Shown: positions 17,213 through 26,033 of the stretch, one piece after another | How positions within the stretch are numbered: position 1 is the first letter of the stretch | How the letters are laid out: each line of letters starts with the position of its first letter | Source of the DNA: JBGPOS01 sp041488155 | GTDB lineage: Bacteria > Chloroflexota > Dehalococcoidia > Tepidiformales > Tepidiformaceae | NCBI GenBank assembly: GCA_041488155.1 | Contig: JBGPOS010000005.1 | Location: 1-64,000, forward strand | DNA: 64,000 nucleotides | Direction: 5' to 3' | Program-made: the position numbers and the translations under genes | Notes under the pieces: model-generated | Told to the model about the DNA's origin: nothing | The model's database searches: none | The model's input: the letters and a program-made list of their open reading frames with translations, nothing else

Positions 17213-18574
17213 ATGTTCATCGATGACATCGAGGCGAGGGAGGTCCTCGACTCTCGGGGCAACCCCACTCTCCGGGTGACGGTCTATCTCCAGGACGGCC
17301 AGTCCGGCTCTGCGCTCGTGCCATCGGGTGCATCCACCGGGGCCCACGAGGCGATGGAGCTGCGAGACGGCGATCCGCGCCGCTACGGAGGTAAGGGCGT
17401 TCTCAAGGCCGTTGCCCACGTGAACGGCGAAATCAATGCCAAGCTTCGATCCATCCCGGCGACCGAACAGCGCCTTGTTGACCGAGTCCTCTGCGAGCTC
17501 GACGGCACCCAGAACAAGAGCCGTCTCGGGGCGAACGCCATCCTGGGCGTTTCGATGGCCGTGACGCGGGCGGCCGCGGAATCGCTCAGCCTTCCGCTTT
17601 ACCGTTACCTGGGCGGGCCGAACGCGTACCGCCTGCCGGTGCCCATGTTCAACATCCTCAACGGCGGCAAGCATGCAGCTGACTCGACTGACTTCCAGGA
17701 GTTCATGGTCATGCCGGTAGGCGCCGAGACGTACTCGGATGGGCTGCGCATGGGCGTCGAGATCTACCACGCGCTCAAGGCGGTGCTCCACGACCGTGGC
17801 GCCAGCACGTCGGTGGGGGACGAGGGAGGATTCGCGCCGTCGCTTCCCGGTAACGAAGCAGCCGTCGAAGTCATCCTCGAAGCGATCGAACGGGCCGGAT
17901 ATCGGCCGGGGGAGGACGCCGTGATCGCCCTCGATCCCGCTTCGACCGAGCTCTTCCGCAACGGCCAATACAGCCTCGCGAAGGAGGGCCGCGTGCTCTC
18001 TTCGGACGAGATGGTGGCTCTTTGGGCGAGCTGGGTGGCGAAGTACCCAATCCGATCGATCGAGGACGGCCTTGCGGAGGACGATTGGGACGGCTGGACG
18101 CAACTTACCGAGACCCTCGGGTCGGCTGCGCAAATAGTCGGCGACGACCTGCTGGTTACGAACCCCGAACGCATCCGCCGAGCGATAGCTGCCAAAGCAG
18201 TGAACAGCGTCCTCGTGAAGCTCAACCAGGTGGGGACGGTGACGGAGACCCTGGAAGCGGTCGAGACCGCACAACGCGCGGGGTGGACGGCCGTGATCAG
18301 TCATCGCTCAGGTGAGACCGAGGACACCTTCATCGCCGACCTGGCGGTCGCCACCGGCGCAGGGCAGATAAAGGCAGGCGCCCCGGCTCGAGGCGAACGT
18401 ACTGCGAAATACAACCGCCTCCTCGAAATCGAAGACGAACTGGGGAAAGGGGGCGTCTACGCCGGCTGGGACGCGATCCGCCAGCTTGGCCCGCGCCCGC
18501 CCCGCGAAGAGACGCCCCGAAGCCGGCCGTCCGTCCGCGCCGAGAGGCGCCGTAGCAGTCGAGGCCGCCACTAA
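17213..18574 (+). CDS. eno: enolase
   Basis: Glycolytic interconversion of 2-phosphoglycerate and phosphoenolpyruvate. Clear motifs: GASTGAHEAMELRDGD, VPMFNILNGGKHA, SVGDEGGFAP, SIEDGLAEDDWDGW (metal ligands), IVGDDLLVTN, LVKLNQVGTVTET (catalytic Lys) and SHRSGETEDTFIADLAV. The 453 residues exceed the usual length of about 430 because of an Arg-rich tail after residue 428 (RPPREETPRSRPSVR and beyond). A GAAGGAG site precedes the ATG. Confidence 0.97.
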   Translation: MFIDDIEAREVLDSRGNPTLRVTVYLQDGQSGSALVPSGASTGAHEAMELRDGDPRRYGGKGVLKAVAHVNGEINAKLRSIPATEQRLVDRVLCELDGTQNKSRLGANAILGVSMAVTRAAAESLSLPLYRYLGGPNAYRLPVPMFNILNGGKHAADSTDFQEFMVMPVGAETYSDGLRMGVEIYHALKAVLHDRGASTSVGDEGGFAPSLPGNEAAVEVILEAIERAGYRPGEDAVIALDPASTELFRNGQYSLAKEGRVLSSDEMVALWASWVAKYPIRSIEDGLAEDDWDGWTQLTETLGSAAQIVGDDLLVTNPERIRRAIAAKAVNSVLVKLNQVGTVTETLEAVETAQRAGWTAVISHRSGETEDTFIADLAVATGAGQIKAGAPARGERTAKYNRLLEIEDELGKGGVYAGWDAIRQLGPRPPREETPRSRPSVRAERRRSSRGRH

Positions 18575-18620
18575 CCCGCCGAAGGGCGCGAAGCAAGGAA
18601 CCCAACAAGGAGGCTAACCA

Positions 18621-19199
18621 ATGCACCCCGACGTCGAAGCAGTGCTGCAGGAGCTGGATGGCCACCGCGTGCGGTTCGAGGCGTTCTGCCGGTCGTTGTC
18701 CGAAGAAGAGCTAGAGCGGCCCGTCCCCCGCAGCGACTGGCTGGTGCGCGATTTCATTTCGCACCTGGCGACCTGCGATGGCCCCGTGGGGGAGATGTTC
18801 CGGACGGTGCGCGAAGGAGGCGAGCCCGGTATCCGCGGCAGCGACGGCGAGCGCTGGGACGTGGATCGGTGGAACGAGGAACAAGTCCGGGAACGGCGGA
18901 CACGTCCGCTGCGTGACATCCTGGGGGAGGCTGCCGCCAGCCGCACAACGCTGCGCCGGACGCTTGCCTCTCTCACCGAAGGGGACGTGTCCACGAAGAT
19001 CAAGTTCCAGGGGGATGCCCGTCGTCCGGCCGCCGAGTTCGAGCTTCGGCAGTACCTTCGCGGATGGTGCAAACACGACGTCATGCACGCCCTCGACATG
19101 TCGAGGGCCCTGCCGGAGAAGGTGACGCCGACGCTCCAGGCGTGGTTCGACGACCCGGTGGTGGCCGGATACCAAACCGCGATGAACAGCCAATCCTGA
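18621..19199 (+). CDS. DinB/maleylpyruvate-isomerase-like metal-binding helical protein
   Basis: A 192-residue protein with the N-terminal four-helix pattern of the DinB/mycothiol-dependent maleylpyruvate isomerase superfamily: VLQELDGHRVRFEAFCRSLS, SDWLVRDFISHLATCDG (first metal His) and a later WCKHDVMHALDM segment carrying the second and third metal-ligand histidines. Such proteins are thiol-dependent transferases or of unknown function. A strong AAGGAGG site lies just before the ATG. Its stop overlaps the next start (TGATG). Confidence 0.75.
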   Translation: MHPDVEAVLQELDGHRVRFEAFCRSLSEEELERPVPRSDWLVRDFISHLATCDGPVGEMFRTVREGGEPGIRGSDGERWDVDRWNEEQVRERRTRPLRDILGEAAASRTTLRRTLASLTEGDVSTKIKFQGDARRPAAEFELRQYLRGWCKHDVMHALDMSRALPEKVTPTLQAWFDDPVVAGYQTAMNSQS

Positions 19200-20062
19200 T
19201 GGCCCGGCTGCGAGTGTCGCCGCCCCGGATCTTCCCGGAGGCCACGCGGGCGGGCCGGCCCCCGTCGGGTTCAGCCGGCTCTGGGGACGCGTATCGCCAG
19301 ACTGGCTTTGTGCTCGGCAAGGAGGTCGACCTGGTTCTCCGGGGCCTCCAACTCGAGGGTGCAGTCGCGGCCGCGTCGTCGGGAGCGAAGTACCGCACTC
19401 AGACGGCCGCGGCAGCGTTAGGCCCCTGGTCGCGGGGCTGGCTGACGCGGCTCGAAGCCCTGCACGCCGCGGAATGGGGCAACTACGTCGCGGCCATGCC
19501 GCTTCTGAGGGCGGCGGCCGACAGCGAAGCCGCCTGCCTCGCGATGCTTCGGGACCAGGCCGCAGAGTGGAACGAGTGGCTGGACCAGGGCGGAGTCTGT
19601 CTCGCGCCATCGGTGCACGCGACCGAGTACCGGCTGCACGCCTTTCGCTCGGCGGAAACGCTCGCCGGCCACGCGATCCTCGGGCCGGTCTATCGGGCCG
19701 CTACCGACCTTTCGCTGCCTCACTTTGGGGCGACACTGCTTCTCGCCGGCAACGACTCGAGTCCAGACAGAGTGCTGATGACCTTCGGGGACCGGGACTT
19801 CCACCTCGGCCTGGCAGAACTCGTCCTCGGCTGGCTGCTCATGCTCGGAGTGGCCCAATGCGAGACGCTCGCCGAGTTCCCGGCCGTCTTTGCCACCGGA
19901 GAGCGGGCCGAAATCGAGCAGTGGGTCGCCGAGTCGACCGATGTGACGGCTCGTGGCGACCGCTGCACGATCGAGGCGGTGGACATGGACGGGGAGAAGC
20001 GCTATCTCGTGCACAACTGGCGCAGGGCGGCCGGCGCCGCCCAGAAGCGCATCCTCCTTTGA
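19199..20062 (+). CDS. conserved hypothetical protein, no recognised family
   Basis: A 287-residue soluble protein with no signal peptide or membrane helix that I recognise. It is mostly helical and Ala/Leu-rich, with notable segments YRQTGFVLGKEVDLVLRGLQ, LRAAADSEAACLAM, EYRLHAFRSAETLAGHAI, FGATLLLAGNDSSPDR and a C-terminal VDMDGEKRYLVHNWRR. It is coupled to the DinB-like gene by a one-base overlap and followed within 5 bp by a lipoprotein. The conserved tail reads like an enzyme or ligand-binding domain, but I cannot assign a function. Confidence 0.6.
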   Translation: MARLRVSPPRIFPEATRAGRPPSGSAGSGDAYRQTGFVLGKEVDLVLRGLQLEGAVAAASSGAKYRTQTAAAALGPWSRGWLTRLEALHAAEWGNYVAAMPLLRAAADSEAACLAMLRDQAAEWNEWLDQGGVCLAPSVHATEYRLHAFRSAETLAGHAILGPVYRAATDLSLPHFGATLLLAGNDSSPDRVLMTFGDRDFHLGLAELVLGWLLMLGVAQCETLAEFPAVFATGERAEIEQWVAESTDVTARGDRCTIEAVDMDGEKRYLVHNWRRAAGAAQKRILL

Positions 20063-20066
20063 TGCC

Positions 20067-20504
20067 GTGAGGACTCGCGGGAACTTGTTGCGGTGGGCGC
20101 AAGGCTCCTTCATGGGTGCTCTGGCCGTCGCGACCTTCCTCGGCGCCTGTGGCGACGACGTCACGCGTGGCGGTCTGAGCGACGAGGACTACCTCCGAGT
20201 GTTTTGCACCGACCTGAGCGCGTTCTCGAACGCCCTGGTGCGGGCCCAGAATCCCGACGCGATCCGCACGGCAATTGCGGACTACGTCGAGCAGCTGCGG
20301 ACTATCGAGCCGCCCGATGACCTGCGGGGGTACCACGAGGCCTACATCACGTACCTCCAGGATGCCGCGGGCGAGCCTTCACTCGTGGGGCGCAAGCCAC
20401 CCACGCCGCCGGGCGGGCCCCGAGACCGGCTGGCGGCGAAGGAGTCCAGCGTCTCCGCGTGCAAGGATGCCTCGTTCTTCAGTCAGCCAGCCGGCGCCGA
20501 CTGA
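20067..20504 (+). CDS. small predicted lipoprotein
   Basis: A 145-residue protein with a basic n-region, hydrophobic stretch and lipobox FLGAC (Cys at residue 28), then a Gly/Asp-rich linker. The mature part is helical (DYLRVFCTDLSAFSNALVR and onward), ends in a Pro-rich segment and retains several Cys. GTG at 20067 is selected because it supplies the charged N-terminus; an internal ATG at 20112 would leave only a short hydrophobic leader. The function is unknown. Confidence 0.6.
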   Translation: MRTRGNLLRWAQGSFMGALAVATFLGACGDDVTRGGLSDEDYLRVFCTDLSAFSNALVRAQNPDAIRTAIADYVEQLRTIEPPDDLRGYHEAYITYLQDAAGEPSLVGRKPPTPPGGPRDRLAAKESSVSACKDASFFSQPAGAD

Positions 20505-20560
20505 GGGCCTCTGACACCCTGCACAGGGAGGGCCAGACTGTGCGGGAGAGCGCCCGCGGG

Positions 20561-20566
20561 TATACT
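20561..20566 (+). promoter_or_regulatory. -10 promoter element for ilvE
   Basis: TATACT matches five of six consensus bases and would start transcription near 20573, giving a leader of about 36 nt that carries an AAGGAG ribosome site before the ATG at 20609. The -35 region is weak. Confidence 0.5.
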
Positions 20567-20608
20567 GACTTCATCCCGAGGCACTCGGATCCAAGGAGCA
20601 ACCCGCAA

Positions 20609-21535
20609 ATGCCTGCACCGTACGCGTACTTCCAGGGCAAGATCGTCCCGTTGGAACAGGCGAAGATCGGCGTGATGACCCACGCGTTCAACTACGGCAC
20701 AGCGGTATTCGAAGGTATCCGCGGCAACTGGAACCCGGACGACCAGACCACGTATCTGTTCCGCGTCCGAGAACACTTTCAGCGGCTTGCCCAGAGTTCG
20801 AAAATCCTCGGACTCCAGCTCCACGAGTCAATCGACAAGCTCTGCGAACTGGCGGTCGAGGTGACCGAACGGAGCGGGTTCAGTGAGGACATTTACCTTC
20901 GGCCAATGGTTTACCTGAGCACCGAGCAGCTCGGAGTGCGCCTCCACAACCTGGAGAGCGACACGCTTATCTTTCTCACGCCGTTCCCGGCCTACCTCCC
21001 CGAAGTGGCGCGCTGCCACACGAGCACCTGGCGCAGGGTGGACGACACTGGCATCCCCCCGAGAGCCAAGGTGACCGGGATCTACGTGAACAGCGCGTTG
21101 GCCAAGACCGAGGCGAATCTCAACGGGTTCGACGAGGCGATCATGCTCAACGGCGATGGCCACGTTTCGGAAGGCAGCGGCGAGAACATCTTCATGATCC
21201 GCAAGGGCAAGCTCATCACACCGACGCCGGCTGATAACGTGCTCGAGGGGATCACCGCTCAGAGCGTGATCGAACTTGCCAGCAGCGAGCTAGGCATCGA
21301 AACCGTCGAACGGCAGATCGACCGGAGCGAACTCTACATCGCTGACGAAATCTTCATGACCGGCACGGCCGCGCACCTGACCCCGGTCGTCGAAGTTGAC
21401 AGACGCTCGATCGGGACCGGTGTACCCGGGCCGATCACGCGCCGCTTAAGCGAGCTCTTCTTCGCAGCCATTCGCGGCAAGAGCGAGAAGTACAGGCACT
21501 GGTGCACCCCAGTACGCGTTCGCGTCGCTCGCTAG
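20609..21535 (+). CDS. ilvE: branched-chain amino acid aminotransferase
   Basis: Fold-type IV PLP enzyme that makes Leu, Ile and Val from their 2-oxo acids. At 308 residues it has MTHAFNYGTAVFEGIRG (start of the family), YLRPMVY, KVTGIYVNSALAKTEANLNGFDEAIMLN (PLP Lys in the conserved K near the NxALAK segment), VSEGSGENIFMI and EIFMTGTAAHLTPV. These fit BCAT rather than D-amino acid transaminase or ADC lyase. The ATG at 20609 follows a promoter and ribosome site; the reading frame is open further up but lies inside the lipoprotein gene. Confidence 0.94.
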   Translation: MPAPYAYFQGKIVPLEQAKIGVMTHAFNYGTAVFEGIRGNWNPDDQTTYLFRVREHFQRLAQSSKILGLQLHESIDKLCELAVEVTERSGFSEDIYLRPMVYLSTEQLGVRLHNLESDTLIFLTPFPAYLPEVARCHTSTWRRVDDTGIPPRAKVTGIYVNSALAKTEANLNGFDEAIMLNGDGHVSEGSGENIFMIRKGKLITPTPADNVLEGITAQSVIELASSELGIETVERQIDRSELYIADEIFMTGTAAHLTPVVEVDRRSIGTGVPGPITRRLSELFFAAIRGKSEKYRHWCTPVRVRVAR

Positions 21536-22437
21536 CCACCGTCGCGTTCCGTCCGCCGCGCGCCCTCGGCGTCATCGTCGGGGGCGCGTTCGCTGTCTGG
21601 GCGCTCGTCTTCGCGGCGATCGCGGCACGGCTGGGCTACGGCGCTCCGGCCGAGCTGAAGACTGCCGTCGCCTGGCTCGTGGCGGTGGCGCTCTTCTTGC
21701 TCGCTCTCGTCTTTGCCAACTGGACGTACGCCGTCGCGAGCCTCGGCTATTCCATCGACCGGGACTCGCTGACGATCACCTGGGGGTTCCGGCGTGTCGT
21801 CATCCCGATCGAGGCGATCCAGCGGATGGTCCCCGGCCGTACGCTCGACGAGCCGCGAGTCGAGGGGCTGAACTGGTGGGGGTGCCACGTCGGCAGCGCG
21901 GAAGTGAAGCGAGTTGGCTACACGCTGTTTTACTCGACGCACACGTCGCCGGAAGAACTGCTCTACGTGGTGACCTCGGACGAGTCCTACGCGCTCACCG
22001 TGCTCGACCAGGCGGGTTTCGCGGAGGAGATCCAAGGCCGCGCGGCGCTTGGTGCGGTGGCGCCACACGCGCAGCGCTCGGCGGCCCTGGGCGTGGCGGC
22101 ATTCCCGTTCTGGCGCGACCGGGTCGCCATCGCCACGACCAGCGTGTCCGCCACGGTGACGATCGCGCTTTTCGGCTACATCTTTGCGCGATATCCCGGC
22201 CTGCCGGACGTCATTCAGCTCAACTTCCCGGCCCTGGGCGGCGTCGTGAGGGTTGGAGACAAGTCGGAGTTGTTGCGCATTGCGTATCTCGGACTCGGCG
22301 CCTTCGCGGCCAATTCTCTCCTGGGGTTCTTCGTCCATGCGCGCGAACGCGCTGCCGGGCTGTGGCTGCTGGCCTCCGGTGGAATGATCCAGGGAGTGCT
22401 GCTGGCTGCCGCCGTCGCGGCCTTCGAGCGCAGTTAA
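21502..22437 (+). CDS. membrane protein with bacterial PH-like domain
   Basis: A 311-residue protein. Two N-terminal helices (ALGVIVGGAFAVWALVFAAI; VAWLVAVALFLLALVFANW) precede a bacterial PH-like beta-domain (SIDRDSLTITWGFRRVVIPIEAIQRM through LYVVTSDESYALTVLDQ). Three further helices follow, with a DUF1648-like PDVIQLNFPALGGVVRVGDKS loop. This resembles PH-domain membrane proteins of unknown function. The GTG start overlaps ilvE by 34 bp. Its TAA stop shares bases with the convergent MocR stop (TTAA at 22434-22437). Confidence 0.68.
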   Translation: MHPSTRSRRSLATVAFRPPRALGVIVGGAFAVWALVFAAIAARLGYGAPAELKTAVAWLVAVALFLLALVFANWTYAVASLGYSIDRDSLTITWGFRRVVIPIEAIQRMVPGRTLDEPRVEGLNWWGCHVGSAEVKRVGYTLFYSTHTSPEELLYVVTSDESYALTVLDQAGFAEEIQGRAALGAVAPHAQRSAALGVAAFPFWRDRVAIATTSVSATVTIALFGYIFARYPGLPDVIQLNFPALGGVVRVGDKSELLRIAYLGLGAFAANSLLGFFVHARERAAGLWLLASGGMIQGVLLAAAVAAFERS

Positions 22438-23912
22438 GGGGCGGAGCAGGCGAGCGCCGCAAGCCGCCGGATGCCTTCCCGAATCCCCGCTTCGCTGACG
22501 CTCGAATAGCCCATGAGAAAGCTGGCCCCGGCAGGGGGCGCGAGGGTGTAGTAGCCGCTCGCGGAGTAGATCCCGATGCCCACCGCGCGCGCGCGCGCAA
22601 TGAGTTCGTCGGCGTCGAGGACGTCGTGGAGGCGAACGAGCACGTGCATCCCGCTGTCTGTGCCGGTGATGGTGGCGCGGTCGCTGAAGTGCTCTGCGAA
22701 CGCAGCGAGCAGCGCCGACCTTCGCCGTTCGTAGATCTTGCGCATGCGGCGGAGGTGGCGTTCGAAGTGCCCCTCTTCGATGAAGAGCGCGAGCACGGCC
22801 TGGTAGAGGAGGGCCACGTGGCGGTCAGTTAGCCATTTGGTCCCGGAGATGGCCGGTTGCATCCCTGGCGGGGCGACCAGGTATCCCAGCCGGAGCGCCG
22901 GCAACAGCACCTTTGACAGCGTGCCGGTGTAGACGACGCGACCGCCCTGGTCCAGGCCCTGCAAAGCAGCGAGCGGCCGGCCTTCGTAGCGGAACTCGCT
23001 GTCGTAGTCGTCCTCTACGACGATGGCCCCTGCGCGCTGGGCCCAGTCGAGCAGTTCGAGCCGCCGTGTAGCGGACATAACGCAACCGGAAGGGAACTGG
23101 TGGGATGGCGTCACGTAGGCAACCCGCGCATGGCGTGGCAACAGGTCGACACGGATGCCGTCGTGGTCGCAGGGGATGGGAATGATTTTGCCGCCGTTGG
23201 CTGCGAACACGGCGCGCGCGCCCGGATAGCACGGCTCTTCGATGACGACGCCATCGTCCGGGTCGATGAGGACGCGGGCCGCGAGGTCGAGTGCCTGTTG
23301 GGAACCGTTGACGATGAGCACCTGCTCCGGGGAGCAACGCACGCCACGAGAGCGCTGTAAGTAGCGGGCGAGCGCTTCACGGAGACGCGGCAGACCTTCG
23401 GTGGGCCCGTAACCGAGCAGTTCCCTGGGCGGGTAGTCGAGCACTCGCCGCGTGAGGGTCCGCCAGGCATCGATGGGGAAGTCTTCAAGGGAAGGGTTTC
23501 CGTAGCGGAACTCAAAGGCGCTGCGACCCTCGTCGCGACCGATGAGCGACCAGACTTCGCCGCGAAGCACGCGGTCTCCGAACGCGGAGAGAGCCCCCGC
23601 CTGGGGCTCCGGCTGGAGACCTGCGACCTGGGCGGGAGGCCTGGGGGCGTGAAGCGAACGCTCGGGCAGGTCGGGGGCGACGAACGTACCGGAACCGTGG
23701 CGAGCCGCCAGGTACCCTTCTGCGTGGAGCTGTTCGTAGGCCTCGAGGGCGGTGTTTCGCGCTACGCCGAGGGTGTGGGCGAGGGTGCGGGTCGCGGGCA
23801 GTTTCTCTCCGGGTCGAAACCTTCCGGAGAGGATCCCTTCGCGGATGGCGTCGGCGAGGCGTTGGTAGGCTGGCCCCGAGCCGTTGGTGGGCAGGTCGAG
23901 CAGGATCTCCAA
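22434..23912 (-). CDS. MocR-family GntR/aminotransferase regulator
   Basis: A 492-residue regulator. A GntR winged helix fills the first about 70 residues (YQRLADAIREGILSGRFRPG, LPATRTLAHTLGVARNTALEAYEQL), a linker follows, then a fold-type I aminotransferase domain with NGSQQALDLAARVL, EDDYDSEFRY (PLP-contact Asp) and TGTLSKVLLPALRLGY (PLP Lys). Proteins of this kind sense PLP and control vitamin B6 or amine genes, as PdxR does. TTG at 23912 is favoured because a TTCACA/TACAGT promoter ends 10 bp upstream; an ATG at 23975 would precede it. It diverges from a PNPOx-like gene. Confidence 0.9.
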   Translation of the reverse strand: MEILLDLPTNGSGPAYQRLADAIREGILSGRFRPGEKLPATRTLAHTLGVARNTALEAYEQLHAEGYLAARHGSGTFVAPDLPERSLHAPRPPAQVAGLQPEPQAGALSAFGDRVLRGEVWSLIGRDEGRSAFEFRYGNPSLEDFPIDAWRTLTRRVLDYPPRELLGYGPTEGLPRLREALARYLQRSRGVRCSPEQVLIVNGSQQALDLAARVLIDPDDGVVIEEPCYPGARAVFAANGGKIIPIPCDHDGIRVDLLPRHARVAYVTPSHQFPSGCVMSATRRLELLDWAQRAGAIVVEDDYDSEFRYEGRPLAALQGLDQGGRVVYTGTLSKVLLPALRLGYLVAPPGMQPAISGTKWLTDRHVALLYQAVLALFIEEGHFERHLRRMRKIYERRRSALLAAFAEHFSDRATITGTDSGMHVLVRLHDVLDADELIARARAVGIGIYSASGYYTLAPPAGASFLMGYSSVSEAGIREGIRRLAALACSAP

Positions 23913-23921
23913 AGTGGCTCC

Positions 23922-23951
23922 ACTGTACCAGCCGGAATTGGCCGATGTGAA
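23922..23951 (-). promoter_or_regulatory. promoter of the MocR gene
   Basis: On the minus strand, TTCACA (23946-23951) and TACAGT (23922-23927) are separated by 18 bp. Transcription would begin near 23915, within a few bases of the TTG start at 23912, so a leaderless mRNA is likely. A -10-like TACTCT for the divergent gene lies at 23967-23972, giving a compact shared regulatory region. Confidence 0.55.
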
Positions 23952-24007
23952 GGTGCCACTCTTTGGTACTCTCAAGCTGGGGCAGAGGGCGCCCCCAGGA
24001 GGACACG

Positions 24008-24625
24008 ATGAGTGAGGTCCGCCGCAAAGATTACGAGCAGCGCGACGAGGCCGAGATCCTCGCGTTCCTGGACCGGGCTACGCACGGTTTTCTCGGCTTT
24101 GTCCGTCCCGATGGCTCGCCCGGGATGGTGGCTGTCAACTTCGTGTGCGTGGGTGAGACGATCTACTTTCACGGCGCGCTCGAGGGAGAGAAGATGCGCT
24201 CGCTCGCTGTCAACGCCTCCGTGGTCCTGATGGTGGCGGACGACTTCTCGCTCATTCCGTCGTTCTTTCGCGTCGGCGACCTGGCGTGCCCGGCGACGCA
24301 GTACTACAAGGCGGTCGTGGTCCGGGGTGAGGCGCGGATGGTGACTTCCCGAGAGGAGCGCGCGCTCGCGCTCCAGGCTTTGATGGAGAAGTTGCAGCCG
24401 CAAGGCGGGTACCGGCCCATCAGCGCCACCGACCCGAGGTATCGAAAGAGCCTCGATACCACTGCGGTCGTGGCGGTGCCGATGACCGAAGTGACGGCGA
24501 AGTTCAAGTTCGGGCAGAACCTCCCACGGCGAACCCGCGCACGCGTTGCCCGTCAGCTCCGCGAACGCGACGGCCAGCGGGACGGCGAAACGGCGGAAGC
24601 GATGCGCGAGGTCTGCCCGTTCTAA
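24008..24625 (+). CDS. pyridoxamine 5'-phosphate oxidase-family flavoprotein (Nim-like)
   Basis: A 205-residue split-barrel flavoprotein: the N-terminal helix EILAFLDRATHGFLGFV is followed by VAVNFVCVGETIYFHGALEGEKMRSL, the FMN-binding core typical of the NimA/PNPOx-like family, and YYKAVVVRGEARMV. The C-terminal 50 residues are basic. Members bind FMN and may be nitroreductases or act on pyridoxal derivatives. The ATG follows AGGAGG. Divergence from a MocR regulator is a common arrangement and suggests direct control by it. Confidence 0.85.
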   Translation: MSEVRRKDYEQRDEAEILAFLDRATHGFLGFVRPDGSPGMVAVNFVCVGETIYFHGALEGEKMRSLAVNASVVLMVADDFSLIPSFFRVGDLACPATQYYKAVVVRGEARMVTSREERALALQALMEKLQPQGGYRPISATDPRYRKSLDTTAVVAVPMTEVTAKFKFGQNLPRRTRARVARQLRERDGQRDGETAEAMREVCPF

Positions 24626-24646
24626 AGACGGGCGACCTAACTGCGG

Positions 24647-25933
24647 TCAGGGCGGGCCGATGCGCTCCTCGATCCAGGGGACGATCATCTCGATGAGGCG
24701 GTCGCGCGGGTCGGCTAGCTTCGACCCTTCGTCGCCGACGGGATGGAGGTAGTGGTCGGCCCAGGGCAGAACCGAGAACGATTTGTCGCGAGCGGCGCTC
24801 TTTTCGAAGATCTCATCCTGTTCGGTCGGAAAGATGTCGCAGTCCCCGTCGGCGTAGACGATCAGCGTGGGGATTGTCACCTGCTGGATGGTGTCGGGAA
24901 GGTCGGCCTGGCTGCTGAGGCCGCTCCAGGTGCTGAGCCAGGCGCGCGGAGTCATGACCCTGGCGAGCCCGCCGGGGCCGTAGTTGCCGATGATCGGGTC
25001 ACCGGGCGAAAAAATGCTGCCGAGGGGCCGGTGGCTCGGGTCGAGGGTGGGGTCAAGGTAGGCCGGGTTGGCGAGTGTCCGGTAGATGACCATGTAGCGC
25101 CCCAGCCGGGCACGTCGCGCGATGAGCCCCTGGGTCGCCGCCGCGAGGGAGGGGTGGTCCGCACTCCGAAGTTGGGCGCGGAAGTAAGCGTGCTCCGCGA
25201 GATATTCGCGGGCGATGGCATCGAGCCGGGCGTTCCGTTCGCGTTGCTTCCGGCGGTAGGCCGCCAGCCACGCGGGTTCGTAGCGGCTCGCCTCGGGGAA
25301 CGGGCGATAGCCGTTCGCGGGGTTGTACATGTCCCACTCGGGGTCGTAACTGACCGGGTCGGCTTCGTTCGTGACGCTCGGGTCGAGCACATTGAGCATG
25401 AAGCGGCCTTCGCCGAGGTGGGCTGCGACCGCGATGTACAGGTCTCCCGGAGGCATAACTTCGCGGGTGAGGTCGATCGGCTCGCCACCGGGGGTCGAAC
25501 TGAGCCTCTGACCTGGGGGCCGGCCGGCCTGGGACTGGTAGAACCCGAGCAGGGAGCCGCCGCCGCTGTTGCCGAGCAGCACGATCCTTTCGAACCCCCG
25601 CTCTTTGAGATGCCTGAGGCCCGCTGCGATGTCGAAGAGGAGGCGTTCGTGCACCATGTCGGTGTCGTTGTTGAGGTAGCGGCTGTTGTGGCCGAAGACG
25701 GCGTACCCACGCGCCGTGAGTCCAGGGACTACGTAGTGGCGAGTGAACTCCCCGCGGGGGTGCATGAGATAGACGGCAGTCTTCGGCTCACGGGCGGGCG
25801 GGCGGTAGAGCACGCCGAAGCTCGGCGCGGTGTCCGTCGCTTCGAGGTAGACGATGTCACGGCGCACGGCCGAGTCGAGCTGGGTGAAGGCAAAAGGGAG
25901 CCGCCTGGCGCGTTCCTCGGGGGCCTGGGTCAT
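24647..25933 (-). CDS. alpha/beta-hydrolase, large atypical form
   Basis: A 428-residue hydrolase. AVYLMHPRGEF is the oxyanion-hole strand, VLLGNSGGGSLLGFY the nucleophile elbow (Ser in GNSGGG), and LIVYADGDCDIFPTEQDE plus ADHYLHP supply the Asp and His of the triad. A long insert between the nucleophile and the acid (residues about 150-330) forms a large lid and includes basic helices (AAYRRKQRERNARLD). No signal peptide is seen. The start at 25933 is set by AGGAGG six bases upstream. The substrate is unknown. Confidence 0.82.
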   Translation of the reverse strand: MTQAPEERARRLPFAFTQLDSAVRRDIVYLEATDTAPSFGVLYRPPAREPKTAVYLMHPRGEFTRHYVVPGLTARGYAVFGHNSRYLNNDTDMVHERLLFDIAAGLRHLKERGFERIVLLGNSGGGSLLGFYQSQAGRPPGQRLSSTPGGEPIDLTREVMPPGDLYIAVAAHLGEGRFMLNVLDPSVTNEADPVSYDPEWDMYNPANGYRPFPEASRYEPAWLAAYRRKQRERNARLDAIAREYLAEHAYFRAQLRSADHPSLAAATQGLIARRARLGRYMVIYRTLANPAYLDPTLDPSHRPLGSIFSPGDPIIGNYGPGGLARVMTPRAWLSTWSGLSSQADLPDTIQQVTIPTLIVYADGDCDIFPTEQDEIFEKSAARDKSFSVLPWADHYLHPVGDEGSKLADPRDRLIEMIVPWIEERIGPP

Positions 25934-26033
25934 GCCTGTCCTCCTGATGCTGGCATTGGCGCGGTAGCCAGCGAGAGACTCTTGCACCGGGTGCTATGCT
26001 TAGGCAAATCTGGAGTGAGCAGGGCTTGCGAAA

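Noticed and set aside
22434..23975. MocR start at the ATG at 23975
   Set aside because: A good minus-strand promoter lies at 23922-23951, downstream of that ATG, and the GntR domain needs no extra residues.
24615..24633. GCCCGT/ACGGGC hairpin as terminator of the PNPOx-like gene
   Set aside because: The stem overlaps the last codons and stop, has only six pairs and no T-run follows.
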